Origin: Bathymodiolus brooksi
Lineage: Eukaryota > Mollusca > Bivalvia > Mytilida > Modiolidae
DNA: 64,000 bases
Direction: 5' to 3'
Assembly: GCA_963680875.1 (NCBI GenBank)
Contig: OY804576.1
Coordinates: 73,785,668-73,849,667, forward strand
Part shown: positions 12,466 to 24,669 of the stretch, piece after piece
Layout of the letters: each line of letters begins with the position of its first letter
How positions within the stretch are numbered: the first letter of the stretch is position 1
The notes under the pieces: model-generated
What the model was told of the DNA's origin: nothing
What the model saw: only the letters and a program-made list of their open reading frames with translations
Databases searched by the model: none
Translations under genes and position numbers: made by a program

Positions 12466-12735
12466 CTCTCCATTATTTTTAAGGAATGGAGAGTTATTGT
12501 TCTCTTTGTACTTTTAAGGTTCCACAAAGGGAAAACACTTTAATACTTTGTACTTTAGATACTATACACAGACTTTTTTTTTTTTACAAGATTAATAATT
12601 AATAAAATTAATAAAGTACAATGGGTGGATTTTAAGTTGGAGAATGTCCTCGTATCTCTCCATTCCTTAAAAACAATGGGCCTCGGCTCCATTATTTTTA
12701 AGGAATGGAGAGTTACTTGGACATTCTCCTATACG
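12466..12735. repeat. Cluster of inverted and direct hairpin repeats
   Basis: CTCCATTATTTTTAAGGAAT followed by GGAGAGTTA occurs at about 12469-12497 and 12690-12717, with an inverted copy at 12655-12680. GTTGGAGAATGTCC is inverted in TTGGACATTCTCC nearby. It looks like a small fold-back element; no coding frame. Confidence 0.55.
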
Positions 12736-12739
12736 TAAT

Positions 12740-13890
12740 GTATTGATATCGACGGCCCAACGTTCTATATATCACGTAGGACTTCACGCCCCCTTTTAGT
12801 AATTTCACAAGAAAATATCTACACCCACTCTTGTGTGTTTTCTCAAAATCTCACCAACTTCATTTTTTTAAATTATGATGTCTCCAAAATTAATAGCAAT
12901 AAATATATATACAGGTGCATGTATACCGGTATGTAAAATATTCATGCAGCTTATTGGGAGTCAAAGTATGAAACAAAAATAATTCATTTTCATCATTTTG
13001 GGTCGTATCTACACGAGCGTCGGGATGGATAGTGGTCATGTTTAAAAAATGTAAGACTAAATTAATTCTCAACTCTTTTTACATGTAGTTAATATTTCAT
13101 ATGATAGTCGTGCTTAAAACCTAAATTATTATCCTTTTTTTATTTATGAGATTCGGTTTTCAATAAAAACGTTATAGTACTTATTTAGAGCACATGACGC
13201 GTTTCAGAAATAAAGTTCTGCAATCATGCATTCTGAAAGTTAAAAAATTGAACAGCCAAATAATTACTGAAGTCATTGGGAGCAAAACAATAGCCAAAGT
13301 ATCGTTAGACTTTCAAATCCGAAAATTGTCCAATTAAAACTCACATTGTACAGAAAGATTAATATAATATCTTATAAATGTTTAATTTCGGTCAGTTTAT
13401 GGATTAGGATTATCACACTTGTCAGTATAAACAATGTACGGAATCATCCAGATTATCACACTTCTTAACAGACTTTGTGTCTGTAAACAAAATCAAACAC
13501 GGCTCAGTAGTGCCAATTTGTACTGTTTTGTAATCTGTGCATGATTAAAGAAAAATCATGTTTTTTCCATTCAAATACAGCACATTGAAAACAGTTGGTT
13601 ACTTTTTAAGTTCACAGTATGTTATGTAACAGTCTTTTGAGTTTTCGATTAGATAATTTATCAAAACTCAACATGGGAGTTCAAAATTTGACATGTACGA
13701 TGATTAACTGTTACTATTCACGACTTCTTTTGTATGTGTTACTTTGAAATCCTACTTGTTTAAATGATCAGGTTAATTAAAGATTTTGTTTTCATTTTCA
13801 AAAGCCTCTATTTAAAATAATAAACAGTATAGAAAAATAAATCACAATTGGTATTCAAAAATTTATTTAACATTAGAAATGATTACACAA
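12740..13890. other. AT-rich, nothing recognised
   Basis: No supported feature. Confidence 0.5.
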
Positions 13891-13899
13891 TATCTATTT

Positions 13900-14180
13900 A
13901 CACGCCTGTCCATTTTTTTTTCAAATGAAAGAAAATCGCATATTAAGAAAAGGCCCAATATTTCATGCTTTAAAGAGATTGTATCATAAAAAAATAAACA
14001 AAATCTTATAAACTTGTGTAAATTTATCAAAATTATTAACAAAAGTGTGAGTCTCCCTAGCTAAATTAGATGAACTGAAACTCTTTTGGTATATCTTGTA
14101 TATATTATACATTTATTGTTATGTTTGTCTGTACCCGGCTATGTATATGGCGATGAGAATAAATATATTGTATTGTATTG
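13900..14180 (+). mobile_element. Possible LINE 3' UTR remnant
   Basis: TGTACCCGGCTATGTATATG, GAGAATAAATATATTG and (TATTG)n resemble LINE 3' ends; no coding part remains. Confidence 0.4.
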
Positions 14181-14219
14181 GACATACATAGGTTCTATAT
14201 TGTTTTATGCTATAAGAGC

Positions 14220-14247
14220 CAAAAAAAAAAAAAAAAAAAAAAAAAAA
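14220..14247. repeat. Poly-A run
   Basis: A poly-A run of about 27 lies just after a LINE-like 3' end (ATGAGAATAAATATATTG, then TATTG repeats at 14142-14180). Confidence 0.7.
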
Positions 14248-14806
14248 CCAACTTGATGAAAATCTAAAAAAAAATAAACAAAAACAATAACAATCAATTA
14301 TTAATGAAATTGCTTTGTCCAAATGATACAAGTCCACTCTAAACTTTGCAAACTGCCACCCGAAATAAACCGATAAAACTGACTTTGTCCAAATGATCAA
14401 AGCCAGTCTCAATTTTACATTTACTAACAATTTTTTGTATAATATAATAAACAAAAAGTATAATAAGTATAGATAAAAGTAACCGTGAAATGTTGCGAAA
14501 GTATCTCAAACACCCTCTTGAATTTGACGTCATCTGAACACATTTTGGAACCCTTTCAAAATATGCACAGAGGTCCGCCTCATATTTAGCTTTTTAGCAT
14601 TTCACATGGAAAGTTAAGACATTTTGAAATTATTGTTCCCATGCCACCTGTATGTCAAAAAGTTTGGTTGAAAAGGTAAATGTTTCACACCATTCGTGTT
14701 TCCATGGCAATGACACCTAAATTTGTCCAACCAATTCTGATATGTGTAGGCCTAGCTAATTCCACTTGGTCTAGAAGAAGAAACGGAGTAGAACAATAAG
14801 TCTTCA

Positions 14807-15836
14807 AACTTCGTTTGGGACCCTTAATAAGAAACCGAACAAAACTACCTGAGAAGTTCCCCACTTCGTTTGGGACCCTTAATAAGAAACCGAACAAAAC
14901 TACCTGAGAAGTTCCCCACTTCGTTTGGGACCCTTAATAAGAAACCGAACAAAACTACCTGAGAAGTTCCCCACTTCGTTTGGGACCCTTAATAAGAAAC
15001 CGAACAAAACTACCTGAGAAGTTCCCCACTTCGTTTGGGACCCTTGATAAGAAACCGAACAAAACTACTTGAGAAGTTCCCCACTTCGTTTGGGACCCTT
15101 AATAAGAAACCGAACAAAACTACTTGAGAAGTTCCCCACTTCGTTTGGGACCCTTAATAAGAAACCGAACAAAACTACCTGAGAAGTTCCCCACTTCGTT
15201 TGGGACCCTTAATAAGAAACCGAACAAAACTACCTGAGAAGTTCCCCACTTCGTTTGGGACCCTTAATAAGAAACCGAACAAAACTACCTGAGAAGTTCC
15301 CCACTTCGTTTGGGACCCTTGATAAGAAACCGAACAAAACTACTTGAGAAGTTCCCCACTTCGTTTGGGACCCTTAATAAGAAACCGAACAAAACTACTT
15401 GAGAAGTTCCCCACTTCGTTTGGGACCCTTAATAAGAAACCGAACAAAACTACCTGAGAAGTTCCCCACTTCGTTTGGGACCGAACAAAACTACCTGAGA
15501 AGTTCCCCACTTCGTTTGGGACCCTTAATAAGAAACCGAACAAAACTACCTGAGAAGTTCCCCACTTCGTTTGGGACCCTTAATAAGAAACCGAACAAAA
15601 CTACCTGAGAAGTTCCCCACTTCGTTTGGGACCCTTAATAAGAAACCGAACAAAACTACCTGAGAAGTTCCCCACTTCGTTTGGGACCGAACAAAACTAC
15701 CTGAGAAGTTCCCCACTTCGTTTGGGACCCTTAATAAGAAACCGAACAAAACTACCTGAGAAGTTCCCCACTTCGTTTGGGACCCTTAATAAGAAACCGA
15801 ACAAAACTACCTGAGAAGTTCCCCACTTCGTTTTGG
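14807..15836. repeat. 55-bp satellite array, about 19 units
   Basis: The unit is 55 bp (starting CACTTCGTTTGGGACCCTTA) and copies are nearly identical. Two units are shortened by 14 bp (15477 and 15683). Variant units carrying CCTTGATAAG recur 275 bp apart (five units) and the short units 206 bp apart, so blocks of units were duplicated. Frames across it, on either strand, are by-products of the repeat. Confidence 0.95.
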
Positions 15837-15849
15837 AGTATTAACATAT

Positions 15850-16142
15850 CAAATCAAATCAAAGACTATGAAATTGCCAATAGCTGTTTCTCCTCGCGCA
15901 AAGATACAGTTTCAAAGAGTAAGAGCAAATACTGGTTGGCTCGGAATCAGGATCATGTGTCCACGGACTCTTGTTTCAGTGAGTTAGCACTATAAAGACC
16001 TAACTAAGTGTTTTGGTCTGGTACAAAGCGGACATCACCATCATCACTACCGCCACCGTTTCATTGAATGTAAGTTGTTCTCGTAATGATATAGCTGGAA
16101 ATTTGCTCTCTTGGAGTTAAATAACAATCACTCACTCACTCA
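15850..16142 (+). mobile_element. SINE family 2, head truncated
   Basis: Family 2 (about 350 bp) has a tRNA-like head (GGTGTAATGGTTAGCATGCT; GGTTCGAGCCC B-box), GGTTGGCTCGGAATCAGGAT in the body, AGTACAAAGCGGACATCA and an end with (CACT)n. This copy lacks the head and follows the 55-bp satellite directly. Confidence 0.78.
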
Positions 16143-16239
16143 AATAACATTTCGGAAAACGTTCACTTACTTTATTGAAAACGATGAACATTCACATCCT
16201 GGTTGATCACCAGCTTCACTTAAAACTCGCTATGTCAAG

Positions 16240-16612
16240 GTCGAGTGAGTGAGTGATTGTTGTTTAACGCCAATTCAACAATTTTTCAGCTATATCATGG
16301 CGAAAACAAGTAAATTTTCAATGAGATGATAATGAGGTCCGCTTTGTACTAGACCAACACGCTGAGTTGGATTTTTATAGTGCTAGTTCACTGAAACAAC
16401 AGTCCGCGGGTAGACATGTCGCTCCACTCGGACACTTTATCCTGATTCCGAGCCAACCAGTCTTTGCTCCTTCTCCTGAATGCTGCATGCTTAGCGAAGA
16501 AGCAACACATACCAATTTTATAGTCTTTGGTTTGACCCGACCTGGGCTCGAACCTACGATCTACCGCACTCGAGGCGAGCACGCTACCCATTACACCACC
16601 GCTGCGGTTACC
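16240..16612 (-). mobile_element. SINE family 2, full length
   Basis: Tail (GAGTGAGTGATTG, GTTTAACGCC) through body to the tRNA-like head (GGGCTCGAACCTACG, then CCATTACACCACCGCTGCGG). Long frames on both strands here are SINE translation. Confidence 0.85.
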
Positions 16613-16624
16613 ATTGGCGAGCAC

Positions 16625-17260
16625 CTGAATTCACCCCCGGTCTTTGGTGGGGTCCGTGCCTGAATTCACCCCCCGGTCTTTGGTGGGGTCCGTGTTGCTC
16701 CTCTTTTTAGTTTTCTTTGTTTCTTTGTCTTTATTCTGTGCCCAATGCTATTTGTGTCTCTTGAGTTCGTCCCGGGATTTAGATACTTAGGTTCATGTTC
16801 ATTTTGTCCTAGTATGTGTCTTTACGTTCTCTTTTCCGTGTTGTGATGTCCGGTATGATTTCCGCATAAAACGTTTGGGGGGAAAGGGTAAATGTTTCAA
16901 ACCCTTCGTGTTTCCATGACAGTGGTCCTAAAACCGAATAAAACGATGTTCGGTTAGCTACCCCCAGTTGTTTGTAGGAGGGTGCACGTATTATTTATGT
17001 TATTTGTGTTTGTTTGTGTATAGTGCTGTGAACTACATCTTGACTATATGAGTAACATGGTGGGTGCCTTATAAGAGGCAGGACTGCTTACCATTCGAGA
17101 GCACCGGGGTCCGTGTTGTTTTTCTTTTTAGTTTTCTGTGTTGTGTTTTTTTGTTTTGTTTGTCTTCGTTCTGTGTCTTGTGTACCCAATGTTTCCAGTT
17201 TTTCAGGATTGTCCATTCTTCATTGCTCCTTCAGTTTTATCTAATATTTATTTACTCTTT
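16625..17260 (-). repeat. Copies of dispersed repeat family 4
   Basis: GGTCTTTGGTGGGGTCCGTG followed by TTTTTAGTTTTCTTTGT (16640-16800), and a similar block at 17095-17230, are reverse complements of the mussel-type repeat at 51365-51780 (ACACGAACCCCACTAAAAAC). Confidence 0.6.
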
Positions 17261-17888
17261 GGAATTCTACATGATTGTTCCGATTTAACAACCAGGATCC
17301 GTTCAGAGTATCAAACATATTATGGACTATAAGCTTGGAGTTCATTTGAATTCATTCAAAATTTGTGATAAAACTGGACGCATGACATATTTTTTAACAT
17401 AGAGCTCAATGGTGAATGCAAAAATGTATTTTTCTTAGAGACAACCAAGCTGATTAAACCGAAACTGTACATTAATAATTGGATACTACTATAGCCCTGA
17501 AAAAAGTTTTGGCGACGATAGCAAATCCAAGATGGCTACATAGGAGAATATTAACATGTCTTCTCAGAAACGGCAAAGTTGATTGAACAAAAACTGTAAA
17601 TGAGTCATACACGGTTCAGACTGTGTTTAAAAGCAGTCTGATCAGATATATAAGATGACTGTCACTGTCACTCGAGGTATTATAAATACGACACCGGACA
17701 CCTTACTGTAACATTTATTTAAAGAAATCTCATGCTTCGAACAAAACATCCTGTGCATGAATGACCACATCCCATTACTCTGTTTATACATGTATACAAC
17801 CTGAACGATGTCCTAAAATGAACTTTCTGATGTAGTAACATTTAAATGGTTACTGCAGCTATTAATAACATGATTTGGTTTTGGTTGG

Positions 17889-18132
17889 TTTTATGGTATT
17901 TAACGCCACCTTTCAACAATATTTCATTTATATCGTGACGGTCTGTTTTATTGGTGGAGGAAACCGGAGGACCCGGAGAAAACCGCCGACCTGCCGCAAG
18001 TCACTGACAAACTTTATTACATAATGTTGTACTCCTGACCCTGAACGGTAGTCGAACTCACAACATCAGTGGTGATGGGCACCGATTACATAGGTATTTG
18101 TAAATCCAACTACCATGACCACGACGGCCCCT
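17889..18132 (-). mobile_element. SINE family 1, near full length
   Basis: Tail at 17889, head ending CATGACCACGACGGCCCC. Confidence 0.85.
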
Positions 18133-18208
18133 TAATAAAATGGAAAGCGAAAAATATCAGCCAGAACTCTTCCAAGATCTAACAGAAAAATCATAGAAAC
18201 AGAAGCAA

Positions 18209-18502
18209 AATATATACCCTAAACATCCCAACATACTTACACATGACCTCTCCTTGTAATATATACCCTAAACATCCCAACATACTTACATATGACCGCT
18301 CCTAGTAATATATACCCTAAACATCCCAACATACTTACACATGACCGCTCCTTGTAATATATACCCTAGACATCCCAACATACTTACACATGACCGCTCC
18401 TTGTAATATATACCCTAAACATCCCAACATACTTACACATGACCGCTCCTTGTAATATATACCCTAAACATCCCAACATACTTACACATGACCGCTCCTT
18501 CT
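18209..18502. repeat. 49-bp tandem repeat, 6 copies
   Basis: Units start AATATATACCCTAAACATCC at 18209, 18258, 18307, 18356, 18405 and 18454, with only a few substitutions. Confidence 0.93.
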
Positions 18503-18551
18503 CCTGGCTTGACAGCACCACTTCAATAAAAAGTCACTTAGCTATACTAGG

Positions 18552-18672
18552 TTTTTTCTTTCTCTCTTTCTTTTTTTGTTGTTGTATTTTTTGTTTGTTT
18601 TTTGCTTGTATGTTTGTTTTTGTTTTTTTGTTTGTTTGTTTGTTTGTTTACTTGTATATATATATATATTTA
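18552..18672. repeat. T/TTTG-rich and (TA)n low-complexity tract
   Basis: A run of TTTG/TTTC units followed by (TA)n, next to the 3' end of the minus-strand LINE. Confidence 0.8.
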
Positions 18673-18876
18673 TTATGAAACTACCCCTTTACATCGGGGG
18701 CGCCAACCGCCGGGGTGTCGGTGACGCGTCTAACTACAGTTATTAAAATGTACATTTATTATGATAAAAGCACATGCAACAAAAATATGATAAGACATCT
18801 GCCATATATACACACACGTTATAAACTGTCCATAAACTCTCCATAAAACATCATTTATAATTATACTTAAAATATT

Positions 18877-19806
18877 TTAAACAGTAACACTCAATACTTC
18901 ACTTCGTAATCTAAAACATGTTTCAATATACATTTTACCGATAAAATCATAAAATATTCCAATATCATTATTAAAAGCATATCCAATATCACCAACAATA
19001 AACTGTAATTTGGCACTAGGTGACTGTTCCATAAAGTCTACACCAATATAATAATCACTAGACTGTTTAGAAACAATATTAAAATATTCATCGCGAACAC
19101 TAGACAGGACAGGGCAATTTAACAAAAAATGTGCGAGATCTTCATCTTCACCGTTATTGCATAAAAGGCATTTACTGTGTGCACTTAGGTGCATCCTGAA
19201 CAGATATTTCTGAAGGGGTATGGTTTTGGTTCTTGACAGTAGTTTCAGACGGGAGGCATAAAAATCATTATGGTTATTTAAGTAGTTTTGTTTGCCTAAA
19301 CTAACAAAACACTGTTGATAGAAATCAAGGCTACTTTTAGAGGAGACTTCCATTAGTAACTTGTCTCTGGCCTGAGATCCATATAACTTGTTAAATTCCT
19401 TAATGTTTATACCAAAATTTACGTCAGGCTGGTTTATTAAACTAGAAACATGTTCCTTGTAATTCCAAAAGCTGTCACATTTTCTAACCATTTCATTAAA
19501 TACGGATTTGCATAGTCTATTATCGGGAAGTTCTAAGAGCCTTTTATAATATGAGACCTTCTGTCTATTAATAAAGTCGAGAATAGGTTCCCACCCCAGT
19601 TCTAGTAACAGGGCAGCTTTTGGTATATTCATTCTAGTTTTTATAACGATTTTAGCTGCCCGATATTGCCAGGATTCTAGCGCTTGTTTACACGTTTCGG
19701 AAAGAGGCATCCATACAGCACAAGCATGGGTTAAAGATGGCCTCATAACCGAATTCCAAAGTGATTCACCAAAATTTATGCGATTGAAATCACTATGTTC
19801 ACCCAA
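18877..19806 (-). pseudogene. Non-LTR RT, C-terminal part with zinc knuckle
   Basis: This 309-codon frame is the thumb and C-terminal part of a non-LTR reverse transcriptase. It carries LWNSVMRPSLTHACAVWMP, a block common after the RT palm, and near residues 215-235 a CLLCNNGEDEDLAHFLLNC motif, a CX2C..H..C zinc knuckle that binds RNA in many LINE proteins. It begins in a different frame from the palm fragment at 19799-20407 and overlaps it by 8 bp. The residues LLG/LGEH read through the junction, so a single +1 or -2 frameshift splits one ORF. The 3' UTR lies at about 18676-18876 and ends in a (TA)n tail. Confidence 0.85.
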
Positions 19807-20326
19807 GTAGACGGATAAGACAATTCAGCTGCTTATCTGCTTTTTCCTTAAGAAAACTATTCACGTGGAAGTTAGATTTTAAGGATCTATTAATGAAATA
19901 ACCCAGATATTTGTACTCGCCCGTTTCTTCGATTGGTTCATTTCCTAATTTCCAGGTACCTTCCTTGTTAATTTTTTTACTTGTTATTAAAATTTTAGAC
20001 TTTTTAGGGTTGAATTTTAAGTTCCATTTGTTGGCAAAAGCGTTCGAAATATTTAAAAGCTCCTGTAACTCTTCGGATGATTCGGCTATGAGGACAACAT
20101 CGTCCGCAAATAAAAGACAATTTATCAATTTTGACGAAATATTTGCACCAATACTGCTATTTTCTAGCATGTTTGCTAAATCCGTCATTAAAATAGAAAA
20201 AAGGGTAGGGGACAAAACGCAGCCTTGTTTTAACCCAAACTCTTGGTCGAACCAGTCGGATTCAAAATCACCAAATATTACCTTATTTTCAACCTTTTCA
20301 TACATTTTTCTTAGTAGTCTCCAACA
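19799..20326 (-). pseudogene. Non-LTR RT, palm fragment with FADD
   Basis: The frame contains FGLKQGCVLSPTLFSILMTDL and LLFADDVVLIAESSEELQ, the RT palm with the catalytic FADD box, and then NLKFNPKKSKILI and YKYLGYFIN. This is the polymerase core of a LINE. The open frame formally extends to 20407, but its first 30 or so codons are Lys/Gln-rich low complexity translated from T/G homopolymer runs (20326-20403), so the real coding sequence begins near 20326, where the element is 5' truncated. The family differs from the two LINEs at 54-58 kb; clade not assigned. Confidence 0.85.
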
Positions 20327-20409
20327 TTTTTGTTTGGTTTTTTTTTTTTGGTTTTTTTTTTGGGGTTTTTTTTTTTTTCTTGTTTGGTTTTTTTTGGGGG
20401 GAGGCATTA

Positions 20410-21030
20410 TTATGAGAACAAGTTAACAAACCATAAACCATGTTGATGTATACTTTCTTTTTAGTGTTATAGTATAATAAATACAATAATCATTCAATAT
20501 ACAATCCAACATATATGCAATTGACAGTTGGATTCACAAACATATGCAATGGCATATAATGTTGGTGTTAACTGGACTAAAATGTCAACAACTTTTAACA
20601 ACCGAAGATTGTACAAAATGATATTTGGATTGTAAAAATACACCTCATCGTCAGTCACTCACCCGAGTGTCAAAGATGTAACACTTTTGTTTGTAACAAT
20701 AATATTCTATAAAGGCATTTATAAGTGACAAAATTCTAAAACATCATTGACCTCGAAGCTTTTAATGCTATACGACAAGAGACCCAAGGACATTTGTGGA
20801 CATTAGACCGTAGTGCTGGAATGTCATGCTATATATAGCCTAGGGAAAATAAAAGGTGAAAGCTATAAGCGCATACAAAAACAAAGTAACTATCGCTAGA
20901 TAAACCATTACATTTTAATGTTTATAGCTAACTTTTAAATTTGGATGTTACATAAATACCTTTAAAAATTGGATATTTTAGTATGAAAATAGCTTTATTA
21001 TAATAAGATACACACTCGATATAATAATGT
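20410..21030. other. AT-rich, nothing recognised
   Basis: No supported feature. Confidence 0.5.
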
Positions 21031-21035
21031 AATGT

Positions 21036-21157
21036 AACTTGCGACAGGTCGGTGGTGATTTTCTCCGAGTCCTCTGGTTTCCTCCACCAATAAAAACTGA
21101 CCGCCACGATATATAACTGAACTATTGTTGAAAGTGGCGTTAAACACCATCAAACAA
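21036..21157 (+). mobile_element. SINE family 1, 3' half
   Basis: Conserved centre and tail only. Confidence 0.78.
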
Positions 21158-21159
21158 AC

Positions 21160-22530
21160 ATAATAATGTAATAATATGTGAATATGTCTTGAAGTATTAA
21201 AATGTACATTTTAGTTTACTTTAACAATAGACATTTTGGATAATTCTCGATATGATTCTAAAATTATAAGTTTTTAAGTTTTTTATATGAGTTATTTCCC
21301 TTGCGGCGGGCACACAGCAACGGGTAAGACAAAGAAAATTGAGTATTTATTGAATATTTAAGAATAATTTTCTTAAAACTTGTAGATAATTGAACCTTGA
21401 TGATAATATTCTAGCAACTAGAAAATTCACACGTTGTTACAACATTAAAATTTTGCAGAGTTATGGAAAAATAATTAACTTCGCCTGAAAGTAGACAATT
21501 TTGCTCTTATTAAAGGGAAGTAACTCCTATAAAAACGTGCAGATAATTTCAAAATCAAGTCGAAAATATGCAAATGGTCTATTTAATTGTCTCAATATTA
21601 GTTCTATTCAATTATTATTATTATTTGTTTTAAGGCTATCTTTGGAATTATCTTAACCATATCGTAGGAAGAAATGTTAATTAAATGCATTTATATACAT
21701 TGTGAATATCAAAATCAAAGAAAAATTAAAAATGGAAATATAGAGAATAAAAACATAGACTTACGAGTAGAAATATATAACATGTCATATATTTTATTAT
21801 GCAAATTTATTTCATTAAAAAAATACACGTAAAGCTGAACCTTACGACATTTGTATATAAATAATTAAAGTTCTTTTCTTATATGGTGTCTGTAGAAAAC
21901 ATACCAAACCAAAATCTCAACACTAGTTTCCAACCATATTTCAGTCTTCTCTATCTCATGCGGTTCTGAAGACTTCGCAATAACACATGGTTGTCGGTGT
22001 TTTGAGAGATAACTTTGTAACGAATATTTTCTGACCTCTATGGCTGACCGATACATTGTATGTCGAAATCTGAAGTGGACGAACTTTTAAAGTTTTGGGT
22101 GGAATGATACACAGAAGAATAATCTTTAGAAATACAAGAACTGGTTAGAAATCGCACAGGTGTTAAATCCTTATTATATAGTATGATGTTCGAACTCTAT
22201 TAGACATCCTTGTAAACTCGCCATGACCTTTTTGTAATTTATCGGATTTTAAATTCACCAGTCTGTCACATCCTATATAATAAATTTTACAAAAAACATT
22301 TCAATATTCATGATAATGAACACTTAACAGCCAGTTGTCATAAGGATAACTCATATTAAATAAAGTTTTCTATTGTCTGAAAATACCCCAGGTGTATGTT
22401 AATGTTTGGAGTGATACAATGTAAAATAAAATATGAATATTAAATATGTTATTCTTGTTTTCAAGAGGTATTTTAGCATTGCACCCTGCTTCAACAATCA
22501 AACTAAGTTTAAATGTAATGCTGTACCTTG
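21160..22530. other. AT-rich, nothing recognised
   Basis: No supported feature. A family-4-like block (TTTAGTTTTCTGTGTTGTG) appears just beyond, near 22650. Confidence 0.5.
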
Positions 22531-22771
22531 ATTTATCTGGCGACCATTACAGTAAACGGGTATAATGGTAAGTAAACGATTGTGGAAAGTATCCCCGACT
22601 CACGTGATATGTCCCTCTGTTTATAGAGGGATCTGTGCTGTTCAATCTTTAGTTTTCTGTGTTGTGTTTTGAAATTTGTTGTCTTAAAATCATATTTCAT
22701 ACTGAAAGAAAAAGAAACATGATTGAAATTGTTTAAAGACAAGTTTGAAGATCCTAAAGAACTAAGTTAAT

Positions 22772-23050
22772 GAGTGATTGTTGTTTAACGCCTAAATGAG
22801 CAATTATTCAGCTATATCATAGCGAGAACAAGTTACATTCAATGAGATGTTAATAATGTCCGCTTTGTACTAGACAAACACACTTAGTTGGATTTTCATA
22901 GATCACTGAAACAACAATTTCCGGGTCGACATTTAGCTAAACTCGGAGTCACATTATCCTGATTCCGAGCCAAGCAATCTTCTCGTTCTCCTTAATGCTG
23001 CGTACTTGGCGGAGAACAAAAACATTCGTATTCTTTGTTATGGGTCTGAC
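22772..23050 (-). mobile_element. SINE family 2, head truncated
   Basis: Tail and body are present; the head is cut where the TIR element at 23051 starts and does not resume after 23799. Confidence 0.78.
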
Positions 23051-23799
23051 CTATAATCCGAAGCCCCGATAGTCCGACGGTTCGTTAATCCGACAGTCCG
23101 ATAGTCCGACAGAAAGGTTTTCTGACAAAAACGTGATAACTACGATTGTGATTATTGCATCGTTTATAGAACAATTTTCATGATGAAGCTTCCCGAGGGA
23201 AGCGGGTACCTTCACTACATATACATTATGAGTTCCTACAGAACGTGCAGACAACTTGGGTCATGAATTTGGGCAATTGGTGCCTGAAAGGCATGGATGG
23301 TATGAACAGTTGCATATTTTGTCGTCCACACTCGCTAAATCCAATGTATTCTATTAATTAAGTATCCACAAATAATATCTATAGTGGATCCGCGGATCCA
23401 TTGGGTGGAATCTCTCTCTGCTTGGAAAGTTTTCAAAATCGCGTAAACTTCGGCGAAAATTGAGATCGAGATGCTCTTGGAACTCCCTTTAAAACATTTC
23501 TGGATCTGCCGCCCCTTAACATATCCTCTTATTGAAAAATGTTCAATGATTCCCCGTTAGTTCCTTAATATTAAAAATGTTGCTACGATTACGGAAAACC
23601 TCGTAAAGGCTGTCAGATATTTTCATCATAGGAAGACGGAAAGAGGTACAAATTCACAGTCGTAATTATTACCTCATCTTCATCAATTTTTGTCCAATTA
23701 TCGGACTGTCGGATTAACGAACAGTCGAGCTATCGGACTGTCGATCTAACGAACCACCGGACTAACGGACCACCGGACTATCGGAGCATCTGATTATAG
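23051..23799. mobile_element. TIR element with reiterated TCCGATAGTCCG ends
   Basis: The ends CTATAATCCGAAGCCCCGAT and its inverted counterpart (CTATAATCAGATGCTCCGAT) form 26-bp terminal repeats with four mismatches. Inside each end are further copies of short blocks such as TTCGTTAATCCGACAGTCCG (23080-23112; inverted at 23702-23723) and, on the right, GGTCCGTTAGTCCGGTGG. The interior has no coding frame. It directly abuts the truncated end of a SINE (22772-23050). Superfamily unknown. Confidence 0.72.
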
Positions 23800-24288
23800 C
23801 TAAAAAAAATTCAATTGGCTAAACACTACCATTGCATGTTGGTGTATGTAAAACGGTTTTTGCGACAAATATTAAAAATAAGATTGATTTTTAAAATACT
23901 ATGTAAAACAGTATCTTTGATAATTGCAATATTCCTTTTTACCTTTTTTGGCAGTAAGAATTTAGATTTGTTATTTATTATACCGACCCCTGTATAATCT
24001 GACTTGTATGTACGCCTTGTAAACAGGAGGTAAAGCTTCTAGCTGTTATTCAAGCTGTCAATACTTATATCGGCTGTCTTTGTTTATTTATTTACTGGAC
24101 CAAATCATCTCATTTCACGGACCAATAGACTATATATAGCTATTGTCTGGTATTTTAGTGTTATTTTTATAAAATATGCCACAATTTGATCTTGACGATA
24201 TGAGAACTTGGTTTTATTCTAGTATTGTTAACATTTTATTCACTTGTGATATCAATGTATTTACTCTTTGTAATCTACTTTTCTTGGT

Positions 24289-24400
24289 TGTTTTTTGTTT
24301 TTGTTTGTTTGTTTGTTTGCTTTGTTTTTTGTTTTGTTTTTTTGTTTGTTTGTTTTTTGTTTGTTGTTGCTTGTTTGTTTTGTTTTGTTTGTCTTCTCTC
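24289..24400. repeat. (TTTG)n-rich low-complexity tract
   Basis: TTTG/TTTTG units dominate. The Phe/Cys-rich or Lys/Gln-rich frames here are artefacts of composition. Confidence 0.8.
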
Positions 24401-24669
24401 TGTGGCTTGTCCCCACTGATGCCTTTGTTTCTGGATTGTCCATTCTTGATTGGTCTTTCGGTTTTCTCTAACGTTTATTGACCAGTAATGTTCTAAAACA
24501 TTCATTTTGTAATTTCTAGTGGTTTATCTTCTAAAAAAAATGTTCATAGCTTTTGGTACATAATTTGATATAATGAATCAAGGATCAAATTCGAGACCAC
24601 TTAGATGCTTCCATCAAATATGAGAAAACATATTGTAAAATGAACGGACACATTCTATTTTTGAAGTGT

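Larger units (their letters stand above)
18672..20403 (-). mobile_element. 5'-truncated LINE with frameshifted RT
   Basis: It comprises the two RT fragments plus a 3' UTR whose end (minus sense) is GC-rich, with runs of CGGCGG and GGCGCCCCC, followed by an AT tail at 18654-18680. The 5' junction is the T/G-rich run at 20326-20403. I found no convincing target duplication, perhaps because both junctions are low-complexity. Confidence 0.75.

Noticed and set aside
14685..15995. Several 60-72 codon frames on both strands with repeated motifs
   Set aside because: They are translations of the 55-bp satellite; 55 is not a multiple of three and the frames end by chance.
16388..16663. Opposing 78-98 codon frames
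   Set aside because: Both lie wholly within a SINE family 2 copy, and similar frames recur in other copies (35822, 44898).
24176..24505. Phe/Cys-rich membrane protein or Lys/Gln-rich protein
   Set aside because: They come from TTTG-rich low-complexity DNA.
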